Shown here: positions 1 to 6,087 of the stretch, one piece after another
Layout: each line of letters starts with the position of its first letter
Position numbering within the stretch: position 1 is the first letter of the stretch
Program-made: the position numbers and the translations under genes
The notes under the pieces: generated by a model
Told to the model about the DNA's origin: nothing
The model's input: the letters and a program-made list of their open reading frames with translations, nothing else
Database searches by the model: none
Source: J088 sp003695505 [NCBI: Candidatus Dadabacteria bacterium]
GTDB taxonomy: Bacteria > J088
DNA: 9,940 nt
Assembly: GCA_003695505.1 (NCBI GenBank)
Contig: RFIY01000111.1
Coordinates: 1-9,940 of the forward strand
Reading direction: 5' to 3'

Positions 1-91
1 CGCGACTGCGCCGCAGCATAAAGCGGATGTACTCAAACCCGGTATCGACCGGAATCAGCGTCTTGTCGAAGTCGAAGATGATGAGGGGCAT
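1..91 (-). CDS. HAD-superfamily hydrolase, N-terminal fragment (cut by window edge)
   Basis: The minus strand from the ATG at 91 reads MPLIIFDFDKTLIPVDTGFE and stays open to base 1. Residues 7-12 (DFDKTL) are HAD motif I, DxDxT: Asp7 would be the nucleophile forming the phospho-aspartate and Asp9 the general acid/base. Only about 30 residues are visible, so the cap type and substrate cannot be judged; a phosphoserine-phosphatase-like or other small-molecule phosphatase is the broad expectation. The start lies 4 nt after the vsr stop codon, so it may be co-transcribed with vsr. No good Shine-Dalgarno sequence precedes it, but HAD proteins commonly begin only a few residues before motif I, which supports this ATG. 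It is probably the first flanking gene outside the defence-type block. Confidence 0.7.
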   Translation of the reverse strand, partial: MPLIIFDFDKTLIPVDTGFEYIRFMLRRSR

Positions 92-95
92 GGGG

Positions 96-581
96 TTACT
101 TCTGTTTGCGCTGCGGCATGACGATGGGGGATTCCCAGAGAGGTTCGTTTCTGTCCTTGATCCAGCAGTCGAGGTCATCGATCAGCAGTTCGAAATGTTC
201 GTCTGGCAGACGCGTGGCGCATTCCCATATGATTGCAACGCGCCAGTTTTTCTCGAGGAGGTGTTTCAGCACCCGCTGATCGCGGTTTACGTTTGCGGCA
301 AATTTCTGATTCCAGAATTCGACGCGACTCCTGGGGCTATACGCCAGCTTGCATCCCCGGTGACGGTGCCAGTAACAACCATGTACGAAGATCGCAACCT
401 GGTAAGATCGTAGAAGAATATCCGGCAGGATTCCGTCGATCGATGCACCTTTGCGATAACGGTACCCCCGACGATGCAATATCCTTCGAACCCGTATCTC
501 GGGTGTGGTATCCTGGCTACGGATACCCTGCATCATCTGAGACCGTTTCTGGGGGGAGACGATGTCAGTCATAAAAGACAT
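96..581 (-). CDS. vsr: Very short patch repair endonuclease Vsr
   Basis: A 161-residue protein, the usual size for Vsr. The family enzyme nicks 5' of the T in T:G mismatches left by deamination of 5-methylcytosine, and its genes travel with C5 methyltransferases. Visible family features are an N-terminal DIVSPQKRSQMMQGIRSQDT segment (residues 6-25), catalytic-site Asp54 in PDILL, the HGCYWHRHRGC block (residues 67-77; His67 and His72 match E. coli His64/His69, while Cys69, His74 and Cys77 match zinc ligands), EFWNQKFAANVNRD (88-101), and WEC with Cys121 as the last zinc ligand. Every key residue is present, so the enzyme should be active. ATG 581 is annotated; an in-frame ATG at 572 is an alternative and neither has a clear Shine-Dalgarno. 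It is divergent from the methyltransferase at 614. A restriction role instead of repair is possible, since Vsr-fold nucleases occur in restriction loci. Confidence 0.93.
   Translation of the reverse strand: MSFMTDIVSPQKRSQMMQGIRSQDTTPEIRVRRILHRRGYRYRKGASIDGILPDILLRSYQVAIFVHGCYWHRHRGCKLAYSPRSRVEFWNQKFAANVNRDQRVLKHLLEKNWRVAIIWECATRLPDEHFELLIDDLDCWIKDRNEPLWESPIVMPQRKQK
507..527. repeat. Perfect 7-bp inverted repeat inside the 5' end of vsr
   Basis: GGTATCC and GGATACC are separated by 7 nt. The repeat overlaps the vsr codons for Gly19-Thr25, a conserved protein stretch, so it may be partly incidental. It lies 87-107 bp upstream of the methyltransferase start, where an operator for that gene could sit. 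Confidence 0.4.
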
Positions 582-608
582 AGTAGCGGGAACAGGCGTT
601 ACCGAGGG

Positions 609-636
609 ATTCTATGGCCGCTGACATTCCGGTCAT
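609..636 (-). promoter_or_regulatory. Candidate vsr promoter overlapping the methyltransferase start codon
   Basis: On the minus strand ATGACC (636-631) and TAGAAT (614-609) are separated by 16 bp. TAGAAT differs from the -10 consensus at one position and the -35 is a 4/6 match. Transcription would begin near 602, about 20 nt before the vsr start. The -10 covers the first base of the methyltransferase ATG on the opposite strand, so the two divergent genes would interfere with each other. Based on consensus matching only. Confidence 0.33.
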
Positions 637-2134
637 AGACTTGTTCGCTGGCGCAGGCGGGCTCGGCGAAGGTTTCGCCGAAACGGCACCATACCGCCTG
701 GCGCTTTCCGTCGAAATGAATGCAGCCGCCTGCGACACTCTGCGGATCCGTTCGATATATCGGCGGTTACGCGATGCAGGTGAGATAGATGTGTATCGCC
801 AATGGCTACTCAGTGCGGACGGACGACCAGTGCCCGCCGGCCTTTTTGAACGCGCGCCGGCAGCGGCCAGAGATGCAGATCAGGAAGTACTTTGTCATCA
901 ACTTGGCAAAGACAGTGACGAAGAGCTCATTGGGCGTATACATGGCGCGATAAACGGTCGCGACTCCTGGGTGCTGGTCGGCGGCCCGCCGTGCCAGGCG
1001 TATTCCGTGATTGGTCGATCCCGCAACAAGGGCATCGCAGATTATCGCCCGGAGCAGGATGAACGTAATTTCTTGTATCAGGAGTATCTGAAAATTCTCG
1101 CGGAACTCGCGCCGCCAGTTTTTGTGATGGAGAACGTTAAGGGCATGCTGTCGGCGCGGGTCAACGGTAGCAACGTCTTTGAGCAGATCGTGCGCGATCT
1201 GGAAGCCCCGGCTCAAGCGACCGGGCGGGGCGACGGTCCACGGTATCAGCTTCATGCACTTAGTCGGGCAGAGGCACTGTTTCCTGCGGCCGGCGATTTC
1301 GTGGTCCGCGCCGAAGATCACGGACTGCCGCAAGCGCGCCATAGAGTCATCATCGTTGGTGTGCGGGCAGACGTCGGTGTTCGGCCTGCTATTTTGGAGC
1401 GAGGCGGCTCCATGGGCGTGCAAAAGGCACTGCGAGGGCTACCCAGACTAAGGAGTCGCCTGAGCCGCGAAGATTCCTTCGAGGCCTGGCATCAGAGCGT
1501 TGTTGCCGGCCTGGGAGAGCTGGTTCGGCGTGAGGCAGGCCACCTCCGCGGGCTCCCCAAGGGGGAGGAGCTCCTGAGCCAACTTCGAAAAATTCGCGGC
1601 GAGATTCGCAAGGACCCGCCAAAAGACCACGGTGCGGATGTTATGGAAATTTCAGGTGCGGCCGACGGTGAACCAGCGCCCGACTGGGCCGTTGGTGTGG
1701 TTGACGGTCTGGTGCTGCAGCATCAGAGCAGGTCGCACATGCCATCCGACCTCATTCGCTACGTCTATGCTGCGACCTTCGCGAAAGTCATTGAACGATC
1801 TCCCAAATTGCACGAGTTTCCGGAATCCATACAGCCCGCGCACAAGAACCGTAGCAGTGGTCATTTCAGCGACAGGTTTCGTGTACAGTTGCGGTACGGT
1901 CCCTCAACGACCATCACGAGCCATATGTCCAAGGACGGCCACTACTACATACACTTTGACCCGGTGCAATGCCGGAGCCTGACGGTTCGCGAAGCCGCTC
2001 GCTTACAGACATTTCCAGATGATTACTTCTTCGCGGGCAACCGAACCGAACAATATCGGCAGGTTGGGAATGCCGTGCCACCGATCTTGGGGCGGCTTGT
2101 TGCGGAGGCAGTATGCCCAACCTTGTGCAAATAA
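614..2134 (+). CDS. DNA (cytosine-5) methyltransferase
   Basis: Transfers a methyl group from SAM to C5 of cytosine in a specific DNA site. The motifs appear in the canonical order: I, DLFAGAGGLGEGF (residues 9-21, SAM binding); IV, GGPPCQ with catalytic Cys127; VI, MENVKG with ENV at 173-175; VIII, QARHR at 240-244; IX, RSLTVREAARLQTFPD from 454; X, GNAVPP from 485. At 506 residues it is longer than minimal C5 enzymes such as M.HhaI (327). The extra length is an insert of about 50 residues between motifs I and IV and a target-recognition region of about 200 residues between VIII and IX. ATG 614 is preceded by GAGGGA (604-609). Next to vsr it looks Dcm-like, but the long target-recognition region means the recognition site cannot be inferred. 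It ends 33 bp from the convergent operon and probably protects self DNA from that operon's product. Confidence 0.95.
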   Translation: MAADIPVIDLFAGAGGLGEGFAETAPYRLALSVEMNAAACDTLRIRSIYRRLRDAGEIDVYRQWLLSADGRPVPAGLFERAPAAARDADQEVLCHQLGKDSDEELIGRIHGAINGRDSWVLVGGPPCQAYSVIGRSRNKGIADYRPEQDERNFLYQEYLKILAELAPPVFVMENVKGMLSARVNGSNVFEQIVRDLEAPAQATGRGDGPRYQLHALSRAEALFPAAGDFVVRAEDHGLPQARHRVIIVGVRADVGVRPAILERGGSMGVQKALRGLPRLRSRLSREDSFEAWHQSVVAGLGELVRREAGHLRGLPKGEELLSQLRKIRGEIRKDPPKDHGADVMEISGAADGEPAPDWAVGVVDGLVLQHQSRSHMPSDLIRYVYAATFAKVIERSPKLHEFPESIQPAHKNRSSGHFSDRFRVQLRYGPSTTITSHMSKDGHYYIHFDPVQCRSLTVREAARLQTFPDDYFFAGNRTEQYRQVGNAVPPILGRLVAEAVCPTLCK

Positions 2135-2167
2135 ACGCGTATCAACGCACTGACCATTTCGCTCAGA

Positions 2168-2935
2168 TCAGTTTAGTCTCCCGTCAGTCTTATGTATTGC
2201 CGCTACCTGCGCGAGGCACCTCCCGACAAATTGATCCACTTCGCTTTCGTCCAGGCTTTCGAACAGGATGCCGCCGCCGTGTTTATTAATCGTCATCATG
2301 AAATCGCGGAAGACCCGTTCTCTGGCGCTTACCCAAGTTTCCTTGCGCATTGCTCGGACGATGGCTCTCGCGAGTGGGCGCCTAGCGGTTGTCCGGGGGC
2401 GCTCTACGAAACTGCTGCGGATATCCGCTTTGCGGAGTATAAGTTGCAGCGCATCTTTCGGATTATCTGGATCGGCGATTGTTGCGATATGGACGTTCCA
2501 CCAGAGGCGCGCTAATGCGTGGTCATCTCGGATGCCCGTTCGCGTCGGGGCGAACATGTGCCTGCGTATGGCCTTCTCTAAGTCTGGCCCAGTGGCGCCT
2601 TCTAACCATCGGGCACGCGCATAATCAAGGCATTCAACGTGCGCCAATCGGGCCCATATGCGCTCTTCGCGCGCCAAAGCAGGAGTCATACCGGACAACG
2701 CCTCGTACAGAATCAATGAATTCTTGATATCCGCGGCAGCGGAACGTTCTTTGCCGTCTAACATGGTCAAACGGTCATAATCGACTGTTACGGTAGCTGT
2801 TTCGATGGACCAACCATTCTCCTTCGTCAGGTCTCGAAAGTCACCGCTTTCGTAACGAGCGATATTCTCAGGAATGCTCTGGGACAACGAGTTGAGCGTT
2901 TCGACACTAACATACTTGAGCGGGCCTTTATTCAT
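2168..2935 (-). CDS. DUF6339-like protein, last gene of the GHKL-ATPase operon
   Basis: A 255-residue, mostly helical soluble protein with no signal peptide or membrane segment. It resembles the DUF6339 family as I recall it: an N-terminal KYVSVETLNSL start, a central RDDHALARLWW motif (residues 136-146) and a downstream FVERPR element (177-182) near a basic Arg-rich stretch (180-198). No biochemical function of this family is known to me, and I see no PD-(D/E)XK, HNH or helicase motif. The start ATG overlaps the preceding stop by one base (TAATG), and AAGGGA (2943-2948) sits 7 nt upstream, so translation is coupled to the 277-residue gene. It is the distal gene of the operon and converges on the methyltransferase. 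The family assignment is from memory of motifs; the involvement in DNA restriction is inferred from context. Confidence 0.75.
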   Translation of the reverse strand: MNKGPLKYVSVETLNSLSQSIPENIARYESGDFRDLTKENGWSIETATVTVDYDRLTMLDGKERSAAADIKNSLILYEALSGMTPALAREERIWARLAHVECLDYARARWLEGATGPDLEKAIRRHMFAPTRTGIRDDHALARLWWNVHIATIADPDNPKDALQLILRKADIRSSFVERPRTTARRPLARAIVRAMRKETWVSARERVFRDFMMTINKHGGGILFESLDESEVDQFVGRCLAQVAAIHKTDGRLN

Positions 2936-3768
2936 TACGTCATCCCTTTTGCAATTTGCTCAAGTTTCTGCGCTGGCAGGTCAAGCAACTTCTGTGCTGC
3001 CTCCATAAGGGGCAGTTGAGCCGTCGGATCGATACCTTTGGCATCGCATCGCGCCATGAATGGGTTATACCATCGGTGCGCCCGGTACGCTTGGTCGCCG
3101 TCCCGTAGTGCATCAAGTACTTCCATAACGACAGGCAGGTAGACTGCATTCAGGAGTAGTTCCTTGCCAGAGGCCTGACCGCGTAGCGTCAGAATAGTCT
3201 GGTGCGTCGCTTTGTCGGTGAGGATCGTGATTCGGTCCCGTTCCAGATCAACGGTTATGGTCCCTGGCGGAACATCAGGAGAGCTGTCTAGTTCGAATAT
3301 ACTTTCGACGGGTGCCAGTTTGGCTTGTCCGACCGAGATCACGAATTCGTCGCCTATCGCAATGATTGCCCCACGGTTGATTGCAATCGGCATTTCAAAT
3401 TCTGGGTGTATAGTCGGTGGCTCCCAGTTAGGTATCGATGATTCCATCCATATAAGTGGTCGAATCGAAACACGATTCAACAGTTTTCCCGCTGCGAAAT
3501 CCGTTGTTCCAACAGGCCAGGAAATCCGTCGCAGTTCCAAATGGAAAGTGTCCAAGCACTCTACGAAAAGGCCGAGCGCGGCAACGCCCTGTTCCAGGAA
3601 CTTGGCGATCGTAGGCTCGCTAACGTTGACACTGTATCGTACATCGAGAGCGCCGGTTTTCATATCTTCAGCTACCGTGAGATCGGCGCTAAACTCTGCA
3701 TCCGAGAAGTCTGAGGTGGTGCTCGATAAGACCGGATGGGGGAAGCTGGTGCCGTCGGTGAATCTCAT
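2935..3768 (-). CDS. Uncharacterised protein, third gene of the GHKL-ATPase operon
   Basis: A 277-residue protein that I cannot assign to a named family. It begins with TDGTSFPHPVLSSTTSDFSD, a pattern I associate with hypothetical proteins in restriction-type loci. It then alternates short beta-type stretches with charged turns to about residue 200, for example SADLTVAEDMKTGALDVRYS and GTITVDLERDRITILTD. The C-terminus (residues 205-277) is helical, with RWYNPF and ending AQKLEQIAKGMT. There is no signal peptide, membrane helix or obvious nuclease triad. The start ATG overlaps the GHKL stop (ATGA, 4 nt) and the end overlaps the next start (TAATG), so it should be made together with both. A beta-rich scaffold or DNA-binding partner of the ATPase is one possibility; a diverged nuclease cannot be excluded. 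Confidence 0.8.
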   Translation of the reverse strand: MRFTDGTSFPHPVLSSTTSDFSDAEFSADLTVAEDMKTGALDVRYSVNVSEPTIAKFLEQGVAALGLFVECLDTFHLELRRISWPVGTTDFAAGKLLNRVSIRPLIWMESSIPNWEPPTIHPEFEMPIAINRGAIIAIGDEFVISVGQAKLAPVESIFELDSSPDVPPGTITVDLERDRITILTDKATHQTILTLRGQASGKELLLNAVYLPVVMEVLDALRDGDQAYRAHRWYNPFMARCDAKGIDPTAQLPLMEAAQKLLDLPAQKLEQIAKGMT

Positions 3769-5687
3769 TGGGCTGCTCGATCCAATTGTCGCCGATATGC
3801 AACTAGTTCAATTGGGCCTTCATACTGCTCAGCTAGCGTTACCGTGACCTTTGCCCGCTCACCCGCGGCAACATCCAAAGCGACCGCATTGCCACAGACA
3901 ACCCCCGAATCTGCCTCCTTTAGGTTGAGGGCGGCCGCTTTGTCGATGCCAGTGGCTTCGATGTGTAAATCGATAGGACCTGTATAGTCCGGTGTAAAAT
4001 AGATCGTTCTTGCGTTGGGGGTTGATTCGTCGCTGCAGATTTGATTGCGGACATCGAAAAGGTTCACGACTTTTCGTTCTGCTCTCGGACCTTTCCCTCC
4101 GGTTCCAGGGCCAGCCCCTGATCCGTCCCCACCGCCGTCACCTGACTTGTCGCCAAATCCGCGGCCACTGCCGCCGGATTCACCTTTTCCTTGGCCCGGC
4201 AAGGGGGTGGGTTTCTGTCCTCGGCGCTGCACGGCCTTGTACGTAAAACGTTCCGGATCAGGCTCGAAATGATCATCCAACGCGTCACTATTAAGGCCGC
4301 CATCGCCAAAGTAGCGGCCAAGCTCATCGAGTACTACTGCGCCATCATGTTTTACGCTGGTCTCGTCTTTGATTAGAGCGCGAAGGCGGCCACCGAGATT
4401 GTCCATAATTTGCTTAGCGCGTTCCTTTTTCGCAGGGTCGGGGATACGTTCGGCGGAAAAGCTGTTGTGTTCGGGATTTTCTAACCGCTTCAAAAATGCA
4501 CTAGTTTCAGAGTCGCGTGGCTCGACGAGCATCACAAAATCTCGCGAACCGGGAAACCGCGCCAAGCGATGCCCAAAATGTTCGAGATTGTCGGTTATGA
4601 GCATGCCGTTGCGGACGAAGCCAACTCGCTTCGGCAAGCCTTCTGCAACAAGAATGCGTACGCGAAACCTTGCGGTGTCAAGGATGTCTATTTCTTTCTC
4701 TACACTGTTATCCGATATAAGGCACCGGTGCAGCTGTTGCGCAAAGTCGAGATTGCTCTGCTGGCCGGATTGTTTTGCAGCCTTCGAAACCGATTCATCA
4801 GAAAAGAGCGATTCAAGTGTATTCTTGTTAAGAATGATTTGACCATTGTCGACTTCGAAGACCATTTCGTCTCTATAAATAGCGCAAAAGAAATTGGCGA
4901 TGAGCGACGCAGTTATTCGATACGCCCAGTCATCTGTAATTCTAAATCCGAGGGCAAATATCGACGTTCCTTGCTCGGTTCTGTTCATCCAGTCAGGGAC
5001 GTGGGCGCGATGAGTGATTGCGCCAAAATTCTCATGGACACCCCAATAGCCGGTCGCTCGCAGGCTCTTTCCGTTTTTGTCCGTGTGAGAAACAAGTTTT
5101 ACCTTGCCTTGCGCGGCAAAGTGTGTTTCTGCTGTGTCCGGTCTTGCCCAAACAGTTGCGTAAAGAACCGCGTGGAGATCCGACACTGCAAATGAGGCAT
5201 TTTTGCCTATCCCATACGACCCCCCCGCGTGGGCTGTGTCCTTTACGGTGACACCGGAACTTTTGACCAACGAGTGAAAAGGAGTCCCTTCCTCATCGGG
5301 TGGACCAATCAATCCAGTCGTGTTGTAATCCGCAATTTCTAGCACCGGGATCGTGGGTTGAGTCAGCACTCGCCGCGCGTTCTCAAAAAATTCCTGTTCG
5401 CGTTCATTGCTCACCTCTGCAGCGCAGCAGTCAACTGCTTCCGCTAGTTCTGGGAAGAGGGAAAAGCTTTCGGCGCGGATTCTCAGCACATTAAACGCCA
5501 TCCTCACGGGTTCGCTAATGGCTGCATCTCTACTGTTCTGGCCTGCTTCTCGGGCACAGCTTGCATAGGGGGCGTCGCCGAAGGTCTCGATGCCGGCGTC
5601 ACCAAGTCCTTCCTTCTCGCCTGCTTCATTTGTCAAAAAGCGTAGTACGGGACGACTACTAGAGTATTGCGATTCAACTTGGCTCAC
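3765..5687 (-). CDS. GHKL-fold ATPase (MutL/MORC/Hsp90-type) with Gly-rich linker and C-terminal beta domain
   Basis: A 640-residue protein with a Bergerat-fold ATP site. The N box is E47-x3-N51-SRDA (Asp54), the G1 box is D120-YNTTG125, the G2 lid is GGSYGIGK (155-162), and a distal GT (240-241) is present. A second region (about 330-400) contains KRVGFVRNGMLIT, like the Lys-bearing S5-type transducer domain of MutL, Hsp90 and MORC proteins. A linker rich in Gly, Ser and Asp (about 496-533) leads to a beta-rich domain (about 535-636). These ATPases act as ATP-gated dimer clamps, and relatives occur in restriction-modification operons. The start is GTG at 5687, supported by GAAGGAGA about 9 nt upstream and by a 4-nt overlap (GTGA) with the preceding stop. 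The N-terminus does not look like a sensor kinase: no transmembrane segments and no phospho-acceptor His domain. I infer it is the motor or clamp of the defence complex. Confidence 0.9.
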   Translation of the reverse strand: MSQVESQYSSSRPVLRFLTNEAGEKEGLGDAGIETFGDAPYASCAREAGQNSRDAAISEPVRMAFNVLRIRAESFSLFPELAEAVDCCAAEVSNEREQEFFENARRVLTQPTIPVLEIADYNTTGLIGPPDEEGTPFHSLVKSSGVTVKDTAHAGGSYGIGKNASFAVSDLHAVLYATVWARPDTAETHFAAQGKVKLVSHTDKNGKSLRATGYWGVHENFGAITHRAHVPDWMNRTEQGTSIFALGFRITDDWAYRITASLIANFFCAIYRDEMVFEVDNGQIILNKNTLESLFSDESVSKAAKQSGQQSNLDFAQQLHRCLISDNSVEKEIDILDTARFRVRILVAEGLPKRVGFVRNGMLITDNLEHFGHRLARFPGSRDFVMLVEPRDSETSAFLKRLENPEHNSFSAERIPDPAKKERAKQIMDNLGGRLRALIKDETSVKHDGAVVLDELGRYFGDGGLNSDALDDHFEPDPERFTYKAVQRRGQKPTPLPGQGKGESGGSGRGFGDKSGDGGGDGSGAGPGTGGKGPRAERKVVNLFDVRNQICSDESTPNARTIYFTPDYTGPIDLHIEATGIDKAAALNLKEADSGVVCGNAVALDVAAGERAKVTVTLAEQYEGPIELVAYRRQLDRAAQ

Positions 5688-5905
5688 AGTTTAAAATCTC
5701 CTTCCGCACCTCTTTCCGCGTCGGTAAATCGCGAATGTGCGGCTTCGATTTCGCGCTGCAGCGCACGGAAGATCTTTTTCACGTCCTCTTGCGTGTAACT
5801 ATATGCAGCGCGGTTCGAAAGGTTTCCTATCAGTCGAATATCTTTCAATGCTTTGTTGACGCGGCGCTCAGCAAGGCGGACAAATCTGTCTCTTTTGTTT
5901 TCCAT
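5684..5905 (-). CDS. Small helical protein, first gene of the GHKL-ATPase operon
   Basis: A 73-residue, strongly charged protein predicted to be helical throughout: KRDRFVRLAERRVNKALKDI, then IGNLSNRAAYSYTQEDVKKI, then a short helix with REIEAAHSRF. I recognise the pattern IGNLSNRAAYSYTQEDV as a recurrent hypothetical family but know no function for it. It could be a structural subunit or a regulator of the ATPase; it has no clear helix-turn-helix. Its stop overlaps the GTG start of the ATPase by 4 nt. The ATG at 5905 has no nearby Shine-Dalgarno, and the best promoter would start transcription at this same base, so leaderless translation is likely. Codon use is AT-rich compared with the flanking genes to the right. 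Confidence 0.8.
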   Translation of the reverse strand: MENKRDRFVRLAERRVNKALKDIRLIGNLSNRAAYSYTQEDVKKIFRALQREIEAAHSRFTDAERGAEGDFKL

Positions 5906-5923
5906 GCAGATATTTTACCTGCA
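5905..5923. promoter_or_regulatory. Inverted repeat over the -10 element and start codon (candidate operator)
   Basis: TGCAG (5905-5909) and CTGCA (5919-5923) form a perfect 5-bp inverted repeat with a 9-bp centre containing the -10 element TAAAAT of the operon promoter. One arm covers the start codon. A dimeric repressor bound here would block RNA polymerase. No regulator gene is recognised in the operon, so the binder is unknown. Confidence 0.4.
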
Positions 5924-5940
5924 ATTAGGGAATATTGCAA
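5912..5940 (-). promoter_or_regulatory. Sigma70-type promoter of the GHKL-ATPase operon
   Basis: On the minus strand TTGCAA (5940-5935) is followed after exactly 17 bp by TAAAAT (5917-5912). Six bases later comes the A of the start codon at 5905, the expected +1, which predicts a leaderless mRNA. The surrounding sequence is AT-rich, as in promoters of acquired genes. No competing -35/-10 pair of equal quality is seen closer to the gene. Confidence 0.6.
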
Positions 5941-5947
5941 GAATATT
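5930..5947. repeat. Direct repeat GAATATT upstream of the GHKL operon
   Basis: GAATATT occurs at 5930-5936 and 5941-5947, about one helical turn apart (11 bp). It spans and precedes the -35 element and each copy contains the palindrome AATATT. It could bind an activator or repressor, or simply reflect AT-rich sequence. Confidence 0.35.
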
Positions 5948-5984
5948 TTAGAAATATGATTCGTCTTGCATTGCTCGCCAGTGC

Positions 5985-6011
5985 GTTCAACCCTGCGGTC
6001 GTGGATTGAAC
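5985..6011. repeat. Solitary hairpin-type inverted repeat between the divergent transcription units
   Basis: GTTCAACC (5985-5992) pairs with GGATTGAAC (6003-6011) with one bulged A, around a 10-nt loop. The right end, GTGGATTGAAC, resembles the end of many type I CRISPR repeats, but only one copy is present. It lies just upstream of the -10 element for the gene at 6088 and could be an operator. Confidence 0.4.
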
Positions 6012-6038
6012 TCACATCCTCTACATCTCGGATATAAT
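6006..6038 (+). promoter_or_regulatory. Candidate promoter of the exported-protein gene
   Basis: A perfect -10 hexamer TATAAT lies at 6033-6038, with transcription expected near 6045 and the start codon at 6088. The only -35-like hexamer, TTGAAC at 6006-6011, is 21 bp away, which is too far for ideal spacing, so the -35 assignment is weak or an activator is needed. Confidence 0.45.
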
Positions 6039-6087
6039 TACCCCCAAATTCCCAACTTACGTTTCATTTTCACTGACAGGATGCACC

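Noticed and set aside
806-1423. Minus-strand reading frame antisense to the methyltransferase
   Set aside because: It has no recognisable domain and the methyltransferase motifs on the plus strand explain the sequence.
2135-2172. Terminator between the convergent methyltransferase and DUF6339-like genes
   Set aside because: Only a 5-bp ACTGA/TCAGT repeat with no T tract; too weak to call.
3765-5687. Two-component sensor kinase
   Set aside because: The ATP motifs are of the wider GHKL fold, but there is no phospho-accepting His domain, no transmembrane or sensor region, and no adjacent response regulator.
96-5905. DISARM, BREX or a Type I/III restriction system
   Set aside because: No SNF2 or other helicase, no DrmA/B/C, PglZ, HsdS or DEAD-box motif is found; only a C5 methyltransferase, Vsr and a GHKL ATPase.
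5985-6011. CRISPR array
   Set aside because: Only one repeat-like unit; no second copy or regular spacers are visible anywhere in the window, and no cas gene.
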